This document shows, piece by piece, positions 8,133 to 16,566 of a DNA stretch of 64,000 nucleotides. Origin of the DNA: AP-15 sp963737145. GTDB taxonomy: Bacteria > Pseudomonadota > Alphaproteobacteria > ATCC43930 > CGMCC-115725. The translations under genes and the position numbers were made by a program. Each line of letters starts with the position of its first letter. Positions within the stretch are counted from its first letter, which is position 1. The stretch is from the NCBI GenBank assembly GCA_963737145.1, contig CAVTRO010000001.1, positions 744,001 to 808,000 on the forward strand, read 5' to 3'. A model generated the notes under the pieces. It searched no databases. It was not told the origin of the DNA and saw nothing but the letters and a program-made list of their open reading frames with translations.

Positions 8133-11063
8133 TCAGCGATGGCCCGCAAAAATACCGGAAGCGAGATAGGCCGGACCCCGGAGCGCGAAGTTTCCGCCCG
8201 TCTCGGTGGCGGGATTTCCGGGGAGGTTGCCGAAAAAGGTCCCGTTGGCCGAACCGGTGAGACCGGAACCCGACAATGAGCCCGAATACCCCGCGCCTGC
8301 GCCGTTGACTGTCCCGGAAACAGTCTTGCCATCGAAATTGCTGATCGTGAACGCCCCTGTGTGGTTGCCGAAATTGTAGGTGTTGGTGAAACCTCCCGAG
8401 GCGAGATAGCTCGCTCCGCTGTTGACCACCGACCCGATCGCGTTGCCGCTGAAGGTTCCCACGCCGGCTGCCGGCAGGGCAACGCTCGGGACGCCCGCGA
8501 CCCAGGTATTAATGTGCGCGGCGTCCAGCCGCAAGGCCGCGGTGCCGGCGGCGTTTGGGGTATCGAGCACGCCGGTCCAATAACCCCATTGCAGGAACTG
8601 GCATTGCTGGCAAAGGCCATTTGGCAGAAGGGGGTTCGATACAGCGCCCGAGGACACGAGGGCGAGCCGCGAATACAGATTCGATCCGCTTGAAAAGGTC
8701 GGCAGCGATGTGCCGTTGATCTGCGACGGGGTCACCGGGTCCTCCGTCGCGGCGAACACGTTGTCGTTGATGAATGCGCTGCGGGCGAAGCCGTTACCGG
8801 TGACCGACCCGAAGTTGACAACCAGAGAGTTTATCCCGCTCGTGGGTGACGTGAGCGGGTCGCTGCCTGTGAGCGTTGCAGCGACACGATTATTGTTCGC
8901 ATTCGTCGACACCGTTGCACTGCCTGTGACCGGATAAGGGGAGCCCAGCTGCCCCGTTGCAACGGTATTGGGATACATGATCCCGCCGAACGACCCTGAC
9001 AATGTCTGGGTCGTCCTGCTGGCTCCAGTTATGGTGGGCGACACTGAGGTCGCGACGGCTGGCTGGTTGAAGGCGTAAGTGGTCGTCGCCCTGCCGAGAG
9101 GAGCTGTGTTAGCCAGTTGCTGCACGGGATTATCGGTTGTGCCGTACGTATTCTGGTCGAGCACGAACCCGGTGATTGTATTGCTCCCGAATAAATTGTT
9201 GCCAAGGCCATCCGGGACGGTGGCGGCGCCCGCGGTGGTCCGCGTTGGTGCCGATGTCCCAGCAGCGAGATAAGTGCCGCGGACGGGGCCGTTGGCAACC
9301 ACCGTGCCGCTGGCGGTCGACGTGAAGAACGAACCCGTGCTGACGACGAGTACCGAGTTTTGACTTGAACCTTGCCCACTGATCCCTAGACTTGCCTGCA
9401 GATAATGCGGCGAGTTGACGTTGGGATTGGTGTTGGCATTGAAGGCGCCGAACTGCGTGTTTGCCGGGGCCACGGCATAGATCGGCGAGACCGACGGGTT
9501 CGCGACATTGCCGCCGCTGCTGTTGGTCACGAAGGGTATCGGCGAGTTTAGGGCGGCATCGGGTTGCAGGTTGAACGCGAAGAAGCGATTGTTTGCGGTC
9601 GGCGCGTAGAAGCTTTGGCTGACCGGCTGACCGCCGAAGATGAACTCGCGATCGGCCGGCGAATTGACCGGCGTCAGGTTGGCATAGAAAAAGCTGCCAT
9701 CAGAGGAGAGAAACGTCGTTCCGGTTACCGGACCTGATGGGCTTGTCGTGCCGGCGCCGTTAGCCGGGAGGGTGGAGAAGCCCGCAGCGAATGGCAGCGG
9801 GATCGACAGCTGGCCCGTCCCGATTGTAGCAGTGAAAACTGCGCTCTGCGGCGAACCCGGGGGATAGGTCAAGGTCCCGCCCGAATAGCCGATTCCGGCG
9901 CTGCTGGTCCCGCCCGGGTCGAGGAGCCCGCGGGCGGTGCCTTGTCCGTTCGTGCTCTTGAAATTCCCCGCATAGCTGATGACCACCGGTGGCGGCGGTG
10001 GCGTTGTCATCACCGGGGTCATAGGCGTGACCGGTGTCACCGGCGCGACTGGTGTCACCGGCGTGACCGGCGTGATTGGTGTCACCGGCGTGACCGGCGT
10101 GACTGGTATCACCGGCGTGACAGGTGTTACGGGCGTAGTCGGCGTCGTTTGAGCTTGGGAGGTCGTTATGCTCTGCTGACCCGCGATGCTCGCCTGAACC
10201 ACGGGGCTGTTGGCGGCTACCTGGACGGTCGTCGTGGCTTGCTGAACCGTGGTCGACACTCTGCGCGGCTGTTGCGTTTGCACTTGGACCGGGGCTGTGC
10301 TCGAAACCGCCGCGGCGATGCCGCTGTTCGCGACTGTCGCATCGGTCGGGATCGTGCGGGCGCCGCCATTTCCGCCGGGCCGGCCGTCGAGCTGGGCGAG
10401 CAGCGCCGCAGCCGCCCCCGGGGGGGCCGGCGACGGCGTTGATGGCGCGGCGCCCCGTCCCGCCACGGTGACCTGAAATCCGGGCCGCGTTATGGTTTGC
10501 GCGAGGCCGTTCAACCCCGTCACGGTCACGCCGGCGCCATACCCGAAGATTACCTGCAGCTGGCCATCCGGGGCCACATCCACCAGGATCAAGCCGCCGC
10601 GGATCCCGATCGTCGCCGAGGGCGTCTGCATCGTGACCGCGTTGTCCAGTTTGCTGAGCTTGCCGCCGACAAAGCGGAACACGCCGCGCGTCAGGCTGGC
10701 CGCCAGCTTGCCGGTGCCGGCGTTCGGATCATAGACAAACTCGTCGATGACCATGTCCGAGCGTGGCCCGACCGTCATCGTCGATTGGTCGATAAACAGG
10801 ATTTGTGTCTGCCCTTCCGGCCCGGTAGTGATGCGCTCGTTGAAGACGACCTCTTGTCCGAGCACCAGCCGCCGCGGCGCCGCGCCCGGAGGAATTCCGG
10901 TGGCGTCCGGGTTGACGGCGCTGTTGACGCCGACACGTTGCTGCGCCGCTGCCGGCGCACCCGCCAGCCCCGTGCCGAGCAGCCCCGTGCCGAGCAGTCC
11001 CGTGCCGAGCAGCACGGCGGCCATCGTGCCAGCGCGAAGCGGACGGCGTGCGACGGGAGTCAT
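8133..11063 (-). CDS. Large exported protein: FecR-like domain, TPV-rich linker, TbpB-like C-terminal barrel
   Basis: The chosen ATG at 11063 follows AGGAGAG and gives 976 residues. A signal peptide is visible, with a core made of repeated LLGTG units ending near APAAAQ. Residues about 35-180 match the FecR-type domain of exported regulatory proteins (RLVLGQEVVFNERITTGPEG, TPSATIGIRGG). A low-complexity linker of roughly 40 residues of TPV repeats follows near residue 345-390. The long second half is glycine-, serine- and asparagine-rich. It ends in a pattern typical of the eight-stranded barrel of transferrin-binding-protein-like substrates, with GSANGTFFGN and ETGGNFALRG near the C-terminus. 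The upstream gene, 10 bases away, encodes a Slam-like outer-membrane protein, the known exporter type for such barrels. Function is inferred, not known. Confidence 0.7.
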   Translation of the reverse strand: MTPVARRPLRAGTMAAVLLGTGLLGTGLLGTGLAGAPAAAQQRVGVNSAVNPDATGIPPGAAPRRLVLGQEVVFNERITTGPEGQTQILFIDQSTMTVGPRSDMVIDEFVYDPNAGTGKLAASLTRGVFRFVGGKLSKLDNAVTMQTPSATIGIRGGLILVDVAPDGQLQVIFGYGAGVTVTGLNGLAQTITRPGFQVTVAGRGAAPSTPSPAPPGAAAALLAQLDGRPGGNGGARTIPTDATVANSGIAAAVSSTAPVQVQTQQPRRVSTTVQQATTTVQVAANSPVVQASIAGQQSITTSQAQTTPTTPVTPVTPVIPVTPVTPVTPITPVTPVTPVAPVTPVTPMTPVMTTPPPPPVVISYAGNFKSTNGQGTARGLLDPGGTSSAGIGYSGGTLTYPPGSPQSAVFTATIGTGQLSIPLPFAAGFSTLPANGAGTTSPSGPVTGTTFLSSDGSFFYANLTPVNSPADREFIFGGQPVSQSFYAPTANNRFFAFNLQPDAALNSPIPFVTNSSGGNVANPSVSPIYAVAPANTQFGAFNANTNPNVNSPHYLQASLGISGQGSSQNSVLVVSTGSFFTSTASGTVVANGPVRGTYLAAGTSAPTRTTAGAATVPDGLGNNLFGSNTITGFVLDQNTYGTTDNPVQQLANTAPLGRATTTYAFNQPAVATSVSPTITGASRTTQTLSGSFGGIMYPNTVATGQLGSPYPVTGSATVSTNANNNRVAATLTGSDPLTSPTSGINSLVVNFGSVTGNGFARSAFINDNVFAATEDPVTPSQINGTSLPTFSSGSNLYSRLALVSSGAVSNPLLPNGLCQQCQFLQWGYWTGVLDTPNAAGTAALRLDAAHINTWVAGVPSVALPAAGVGTFSGNAIGSVVNSGASYLASGGFTNTYNFGNHTGAFTISNFDGKTVSGTVNGAGAGYSGSLSGSGLTGSANGTFFGNLPGNPATETGGNFALRGPAYLASGIFAGHR
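10006..10146 (-). repeat. Nine-base tandem repeats encoding a TPV linker
   Basis: Successive copies of a nine-base unit close to GTCACCGGC (plus strand) encode Thr-Pro-Val triplets in the exported protein, with occasional changes to IPV, APV or MPV. The unit and its variants are partly self-complementary. Such runs are prone to length change by slippage; every loss or gain of a unit keeps the frame. Confidence 0.8.
10968..11012 (-). repeat. Three 15-bp tandem repeats inside a signal peptide
   Basis: CCCCGTGCCGAGCAG is present three times in a row (third copy with one change), encoding LLGTG units in the hydrophobic core of the signal peptide of the 8133-11063 protein. Unit gain or loss would lengthen or shorten the core by five residues without breaking the frame. 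Confidence 0.85.
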
Positions 11064-11073
11064 CGAGCTCTCC

Positions 11074-12507
11074 TCAAAACCGGATCTGCGGCCCGAACAA
11101 AATCGAAGTGTTGTTATACGAGTAGAGCGGCAGGTTGGACGAGACGATATCACGCTCCAGCTGCGCCACGAGGGCGACCGTGGCCGTAACCGGCCAAGTC
11201 TGGGTCACGCCAAATCGCCAACGCTGCGTCAATTGCGTGCTGAAACCGTTCGGATAGACGCCGGGAAACAGATTGCCGCTGGTGTTGCAACAGGGGTCCG
11301 GGGCCGCGTAATAGCTCCACGCACGACCGACAAAGGGGGTAGTCTCCCAAGAATAGGGGGTGAAGCCGGTCGGATCCTCGTAGCGGATACGGTAGGAGCC
11401 CGCTACCGCATAGGTCGTGTTCGTATAGAAGGCCAGCTGTGTCAGCTGGTCGAGATAATCGAACTCGAAATTCAAAACAGTATTCTCGGTGATCGGCTTG
11501 GCGGCCGAGAAGGTGACAAGCTTGTCATTGCCATTGAGACCCGTCGACAGCGGACGTTCGGGGGCATTGGTATAATTCTTGTGCCGAAATTCGAACGCCG
11601 CTCTCAACGCCAGGTCGTTCCAGACGATCTCGTCATATTCGATCCCGGTACCCCCGGCGGCAAAGTACTGGTTCCACCCTAGTCCTACCTCGTCGCCGAT
11701 GATATAGGGCTTCAACGATGCTGCCTTTACACCGATCAGATTCGGAAAATTGAAGCGCGGCCCGCCGGTCACCTCGATGAGGCTGAGGTCGAGCCGGTTC
11801 ACCGCGGGGTTCATATAATGATCCAGGTAAATGACGTTGGTAACTTCCAAGGTATCGTGGTTCTGCGTTTCCATATCGTAGCTGTAGAGCAGCGAGCTGC
11901 TGCCGAACATGCTCCCGGACGCCTGCTTGACAAATTGGTTGCCGAGCACCACGGGGCCGATGGGTGACAATATCAGCGACGAGCCGGCGACGTTGGCGTC
12001 GGTTTGATACTGGCCGCCGAAGAAGACATATCCGGACAGATGATGGCGCGATTGGCTCTTTTCGATGTCCGCAAGGTATTGCTCGACGCGTGCGCGAACC
12101 TCGGGCGGCGGATTTGCGGCGGCAGCCTTGTCGAAATAATCACGGGCGAGTTCATAGGAGCCCATACGATAATAAAGCGCCCCGAGCTCCAGCTGAACCC
12201 GCGGCAGATTTGGGTTGAACAGCAGCATCCGTTCGAGCCCCGAAACTGCAGCCTCGTAATCCCCCAACCTGGCCGATACATCGGCATAGGCAAAGGTCAC
12301 GTCGAGGTTTGCCGGATCGCGAAACATCTGCTGGAAGAGCGATTCTTTTTGTGCTTCGAGAGCGGCCTTGTCCTGGCCTGAAGCCTCCTGCGCTGCCGCC
12401 CTCTCCAGCGGCAAGACGACCAGCGCGAGCGCAAAAAAGCCACAGACCAGTCGCCACAATCTTCCGGAAACGAGGGTCGCCCCGGTATTCCGTTTGACAG
12501 CGCTCAC
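11074..12507 (-). CDS. Slam-like outer-membrane protein: signal peptide, TPR domain, beta-barrel
   Basis: The GTG at 12507 is preferred over a TTG at 12597 because GGGGGAGAG lies just upstream; this gives 477 residues. A signal peptide (CGFFALALVVLPLERAAAQ) is followed by a short TPR domain (residues about 55-140, NLDVTFAYADVSARLGDYEAA and PRVQLELGALYYRMGSYELA). A linker VRARVEQYLADIEKSQSRHH leads into about 320 residues of alternating polar and hydrophobic strands ending in a terminal phenylalanine, as outer-membrane barrels do. TPR plus barrel is the layout of Slam translocons, which move TbpB-like proteins across the outer membrane. The neighbour downstream has a TbpB-like end, which supports that reading. 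A generic TPR barrel protein is the alternative. Confidence 0.7.
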   Translation of the reverse strand: MSAVKRNTGATLVSGRLWRLVCGFFALALVVLPLERAAAQEASGQDKAALEAQKESLFQQMFRDPANLDVTFAYADVSARLGDYEAAVSGLERMLLFNPNLPRVQLELGALYYRMGSYELARDYFDKAAAANPPPEVRARVEQYLADIEKSQSRHHLSGYVFFGGQYQTDANVAGSSLILSPIGPVVLGNQFVKQASGSMFGSSSLLYSYDMETQNHDTLEVTNVIYLDHYMNPAVNRLDLSLIEVTGGPRFNFPNLIGVKAASLKPYIIGDEVGLGWNQYFAAGGTGIEYDEIVWNDLALRAAFEFRHKNYTNAPERPLSTGLNGNDKLVTFSAAKPITENTVLNFEFDYLDQLTQLAFYTNTTYAVAGSYRIRYEDPTGFTPYSWETTPFVGRAWSYYAAPDPCCNTSGNLFPGVYPNGFSTQLTQRWRFGVTQTWPVTATVALVAQLERDIVSSNLPLYSYNNTSILFGPQIRF

Positions 12508-12660
12508 CGCCTCTCCCCCGATTTGCGGCACCGCACTCGCGGTTTGGTTAACGTGGCCAAATTTACCTGGACGCGATTTATGTGTCAAGATTTTCAACCA
12601 AGTAACTTGGGGGGTCCCTTTGGGCTCGTTTGACCGGCTGCGGCGCTTGGATCGGATGCC
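12508..12660. promoter_or_regulatory. Divergent intergenic region between the Slam-like gene and the CHASE2 cyclase gene
   Basis: The 153 bases separate two divergently read genes, so promoters for both should lie here. The GGGGGAGAG ribosome-binding site for the minus-strand gene is at its left end. An AT-richer patch at about 12538-12600 is the likely promoter area. I see no clear operator. Confidence 0.35.
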
Positions 12661-14925
12661 TTGGTGAGTTTCGCGGAGCGGATCGGATCGAGATGGCGCT
12701 GGTCAGCGCTGCGGCGAATGGCTTGGCGCGGCGCGATTTACGTTTTGCCGCTCGCGGTCCTGTTCGCGGCGGCTACTGCGCGGGTTGCCGCCCCCGACCT
12801 GCTCGACAGGATGTCGCTGATCTGCTTCGACCTCTATCAGCGCGCTGCACCGCGAAAGCCTGAAGGCGACACGCCGATCCGCATTGTCGACATCGACGAC
12901 GACAGCCTCAAAAAGATCGGCCAATGGCCATGGCCGCGCACGCTGGTTGCACAACTGATCGATAAGCTGCGCGACGCCGGCGCATCGGTCATCGCTTTCG
13001 ACATCGACTTCGCAGAACCGGACCGCACTTCGCCCAAATTGCTTCTGCCTTTGATGGCTCAGAGCGGGTTCGGAGCGGCGGAGGCGAAAAAGCTCCTGGC
13101 CGCGCTACCCGATCCCGATCAACGGCTCGCCGAAGCGATGGGCACGGTGCCTACCGTGACGGGGTTTATATTGACCAACCATGGCGACACCCGGCCGCCT
13201 GCCGCGAAGGCCGGCTTTGCTTTCGCCGGCGACGACCCCCTAGGCCATGTCGCCAGCTTTCCAGCGGTCGTCGACAACTTGCCGGCACTGGAAGCCGCCG
13301 CCGCCGGCAACGGCTTCCTCAATCAATATACCGACTGGGATCATGTGGTCCGCCGGGTTCCGCTTATCCTGAAGTTCGGCGACAAGCCGTATCCCTCGCT
13401 CGTCGCCGAGGCGCTCCGACTCGCCTTCGGCGCGCACGGCTATGTCGGTCGCGCCGCCGGTGCAAACGGTGAGAAGAACTTTGGCGAAAAGACCGGCCTG
13501 ACGGCGATCCGCATCGGCCCGCTGACGGTACCAACCGATGCCGCCGGGCGGGTATGGTTGCATTACGCCCTCCCACGACCCGACCGGCTCGTCTCTGCGG
13601 CCGACGTTCTCGCGGGGAACTTCGACCGTGCGCTCTTTGCCGACCACATCGTATTGGTTGGAACCTCGGCGGCCGGCGTGATCAACGATCGCCAGGCGAC
13701 GCCGATCGCGCGGAATGTCCCGGGTGTGGAGATCCATGCCCAACTGATCGAGCAGATCCTTCAGGGGGCGTTTCTCGTTCGGCCCGATTGGGCGCTCGGC
13801 GCCGAGGTACTGTTCACGCTGCTGTGCGGGATGGGGCTGATCTTGGGCGTCGCGCGCATCGGGGCGTTGCCCAGCGCCATCCTTGGCGCCGCCGACGTGG
13901 TCGTCGTCATAGGGGTTTCATGGCTCGCATTCCGGCAGGCCCGGCTGCTGATCGACCCGGTGTACCCTTGGGCGGTCATCACCCTTGTCTACCTCGTCGC
14001 ATCGCTGCTCGGTTATCTGCGGACGGAAGAGCGCCAGCGCGAGATCCGCAACGCCTTTTCGCGCTATATGTCGCCGCACTACGTTCAAGAGCTCGCGGCG
14101 CACCCCGAGAAGCTTGTCCTCGGCGGCGAGACGCGAACGATGACGATCATGTTCTCCGATATCCGCGGGTTCACCAGCCTCGCCGAGGGCATGGACGCCA
14201 GAACATTGACAAAGTTCATGAACAGCTTTCTCGCGCCGATGACGGAAATCATCACCGAGCAGAAAGGAACGATCGACAAATACATCGGCGATTGCATCAT
14301 GGCGTTCTGGAACGCCCCGCTCGATGACCCGGAACACGCGCAGAACGCGGCTCGGGCAGCCCAGGCGATGCGCCGCCAACTAGCCGAGCTGAACCGCCTC
14401 TGGGAGAGCGAGGCGCTGGCGGCGGGCAAATCGTTCGAGCCCGTCAAGATCGGCATCGGGATCAACACGGGTGAATGTGTCGTCGGGAATTTCGGCTCAC
14501 AGGAACATTTCGATTATTCGCTGCTCGGAGACCCCGTGAACCTTGCATCGCGGCTGGAGGGCCTGGGCAAGGTCTATGGCGTGGATCTGGTCATCGGCGA
14601 GGAGACCGCTGCACGGCTCGACCAACCGGCGCTGATCGAGATCGATATCGTCGCAGTCAAGGGAAAGACCCGGGCAGGTCGGATCTACACGCTGCCGCCC
14701 GAGCCCGTCGAGCAGGCGCAGTTCATTGCCCGGCACTCGGCCCTGCTGACGGCTTACCGGCGACAGGATTGGGCGGCGGCACTGCGTCTCCTCGATGACG
14801 GCCTGCTCGCGGCGGCACGCCATCTGGCACCCGTCTACGACCTCTACCGGCGGCGGATCGCGCAGTTCCAGATCGAGGCCCCGCCGCAGAACTGGGACGG
14901 TGTCTTTACGGCTGAGGAAAAGTGA
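12661..14925 (+). CDS. CHASE2-domain adenylate/guanylate cyclase
   Basis: The product is 754 residues. After one N-terminal membrane helix (residues 25-45) comes a CHASE2 extracytoplasmic sensor (about 50-370, RIVDIDDDSLKKIGQWPWPR). Two or three further helices lie at about 375-450. A class III cyclase domain occupies about 485-680. The catalytic set is complete: FSDIRGFTS and KYIGDCIMAF supply the two metal-binding aspartates, and DPVNLASRLE supplies the transition-state Asn and Arg. It should make cAMP or cGMP in response to a periplasmic signal. The start is uncertain: TTG at 12661 or GTG at 12664, with no strong ribosome-binding site. It is divergent from the Slam-like/FecR-like pair, suggesting joint control. 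Confidence 0.88.
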   Translation: MVSFAERIGSRWRWSALRRMAWRGAIYVLPLAVLFAAATARVAAPDLLDRMSLICFDLYQRAAPRKPEGDTPIRIVDIDDDSLKKIGQWPWPRTLVAQLIDKLRDAGASVIAFDIDFAEPDRTSPKLLLPLMAQSGFGAAEAKKLLAALPDPDQRLAEAMGTVPTVTGFILTNHGDTRPPAAKAGFAFAGDDPLGHVASFPAVVDNLPALEAAAAGNGFLNQYTDWDHVVRRVPLILKFGDKPYPSLVAEALRLAFGAHGYVGRAAGANGEKNFGEKTGLTAIRIGPLTVPTDAAGRVWLHYALPRPDRLVSAADVLAGNFDRALFADHIVLVGTSAAGVINDRQATPIARNVPGVEIHAQLIEQILQGAFLVRPDWALGAEVLFTLLCGMGLILGVARIGALPSAILGAADVVVVIGVSWLAFRQARLLIDPVYPWAVITLVYLVASLLGYLRTEERQREIRNAFSRYMSPHYVQELAAHPEKLVLGGETRTMTIMFSDIRGFTSLAEGMDARTLTKFMNSFLAPMTEIITEQKGTIDKYIGDCIMAFWNAPLDDPEHAQNAARAAQAMRRQLAELNRLWESEALAAGKSFEPVKIGIGINTGECVVGNFGSQEHFDYSLLGDPVNLASRLEGLGKVYGVDLVIGEETAARLDQPALIEIDIVAVKGKTRAGRIYTLPPEPVEQAQFIARHSALLTAYRRQDWAAALRLLDDGLLAAARHLAPVYDLYRRRIAQFQIEAPPQNWDGVFTAEEK

Positions 14926-15471
14926 CGCCGGTTATATTGCGCGAGTGGGGGTTATCAGGATCGCTTCGCGGCCTCGGGACTGAGCCGCGCTGATCGGCCC
15001 CGCATGGCGCTGCGCCGGGCCGACGCCTGCGGATTGGCGCAGGCGTCGGCCATGTCCTCATAGTCGCGGAAATACAGCTTCATCGTGCGAAGCTCGGCGC
15101 TGCATTGCTGGCGCAATTTGGTAATCTGCGGGCCAAGCTGCGGCTGCGTCCTCGTCCGGCCACATCGCATCACTGATCCGAACAGCGGCTTTGATCTGGC
15201 GGGCGATGCGGCATAGCCCGTTCTGCCGCGCAAAAGGTTCGGTGCAGAAGCCAAGGCGCTTGATGTCGCTGGCGTGAAGGAAGCGGAAATCTCGCGCACG
15301 TGGGCAAGGCGCTGTTTAATCGCGGCGGTTGCTTCGGCGGCGCTGGGGGCTTTGCCGGTGGGTTCGGCGATGCAGTCGATTTGCCACTAGCTTTAGCCGG
15401 GGTGCTGTCAAAAAGACCGATAAGGGGATGTTATGGAAAATCGTCGCGAATGCGCCCCAACCGTTATACTC
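14926..15471. other. Region without a recognised gene before the MITE-like element
   Basis: A minus-strand frame at 14955-15299 could encode about 114 residues, with a plausible helical part near its end (MKLYFRDYEDMADACANP). It has no family I recognise and no good ribosome-binding site. The right part, up to the inverted repeat at 15472, is open in short frames only. It may be debris left by the insertion next to it. Confidence 0.35.
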
Positions 15472-15815
15472 GGTCACGTCCGTCAAGTTGGTGGAGATTC
15501 GAGACTGAAGCTGAGGCGCTGCGGGTGCAGCGGCGTTGGCGGAAAGTGATCGGCGGTTGGCGGGTGGCATGGGCGCGATCGACGGCATGGATGCCAAAAG
15601 CTCGGCCGGAGTGCCGCTGTCAAGCCCCGCGCCGCGCAGCGGTGCGCCGAAGGCGCAGGGCTTGATAGCGGCGCTCCGGCCGAAGCACAATCCGCCATGC
15701 CGTCGATCGCGGCTCCCCGCCACTGCACTGACCGCCGATCTCTTTCACCAACCCCGCTGCACCCGCAACGCCTCACCTTCAGTCTCGAATCTCCACCAGC
15801 TTGACGGACGTGACC
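15472..15815. mobile_element. MITE-like element: 344-bp imperfect hairpin
   Basis: The left end, GGTCACGTCCGTCAAG at 15472, recurs in reverse complement at 15815. The pairing continues inward with scattered mismatches through GGTGGAGATTCGAGACTGAAG, GCGGGTGCAGCGG, GATCGGCGG, GCGATCGACGGCATGG and CGGCCGGAG almost to the centre near 15640. Each arm is therefore about 165 bp, leaving a tiny loop. The element has no transposase gene; both strands are open in places, but only as mirror images. The right edge abuts a sulfite-oxidase-like gene that has lost its 5' part. These are the features of a non-autonomous, hairpin-type miniature element. I did not find a clear target-site duplication. Confidence 0.8.
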
Positions 15816-16412
15816 TATCAAATGAACGGTCGTGAGCTTCCGCTCGATCACGGATACCCGGTGCGCGCGATTGTCCCTGGTCATTATGGAATGGCATCGG
15901 TCAAATGGCTGACGGGTATCCACGCCACACGAAAACCATTTCAAGGTTACCGGCAAACTTCGGATTACGGTTATTGGAGTTATGTCGATGGAATGCCAGC
16001 TCGACGCGCATTGGCAGAAATGCAAGTGAAATCCGAGATCGCCTGGCCCCGCGTCCACGAAATGATCACACCGAACCAGATATATACAGTGACCGGCGCC
16101 GCATGGGCGGGCGAGACCGAAGTTACCAGGGTTTCAGTGAGCACTGACGGTGGCCGAACCTGGAACCAGGCAAGTTTCCTAGAACCTGCTCAGCGGCATG
16201 CGTGGCGCCATTGGAAATACGATTGGCTTACCCCAAAGAAGCCGGGGAGATACACCTTGCTGTCGCGTGCCAAAGATGCGAGCGGCGCCGTCCAGCCTGA
16301 TAAGCACGACCCGAACCACGGCACCTATGTCATCAATCATCCTCTGCCAATCGAGGTAATTGTCCGCGATCCGGCAGACGGCACCCGGCAGATGATTGTA
16401 AAGCGGGCCTGA
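15816..16412 (+). pseudogene. C-terminal part of a sulfite-oxidase-like molybdopterin enzyme
   Basis: From the right edge of the MITE-like element the frame reads YQMNGRELPLDHGYPVRAIV, then PGHYGMASVKWLTGI. This is the end of the Mo-cofactor domain of sulfite oxidase-type proteins. It is followed by the Mo-co dimerisation domain (VSVSTDGGRTWNQA, WKYDWLTPKKPGRYTLLSRA). About 199 residues remain of a family normally near 400. The N-terminal part, with the cofactor-binding cysteine, is absent. The ATG at 15801 lies inside the inverted repeat and is not a native start. Insertion of the element, or recombination at it, removed the 5' half. Confidence 0.8.
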
Positions 16413-16566
16413 TTGTAAATCGAGCCTCGGGCGACCTGCTTCACCGATGTTCGTCTGTGGCAAGCGCCGGCAATGTCAAGGCCGACCTGCTCGCCGGGCA
16501 CGGCTGAGCGCGTCCCCGGGCCACACCCCCGCCAGCCAATCCTTCCACCAATCCAGGGAACCCGTC

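Noticed and set aside
15483..16058. 191-codon minus-strand frame across the MITE-like element
   Set aside because: Its middle mirrors the plus-strand frame of the same inverted repeat (both read IDGM followed by SAG-PLSSPAP), as expected for a hairpin, so it is not a gene.
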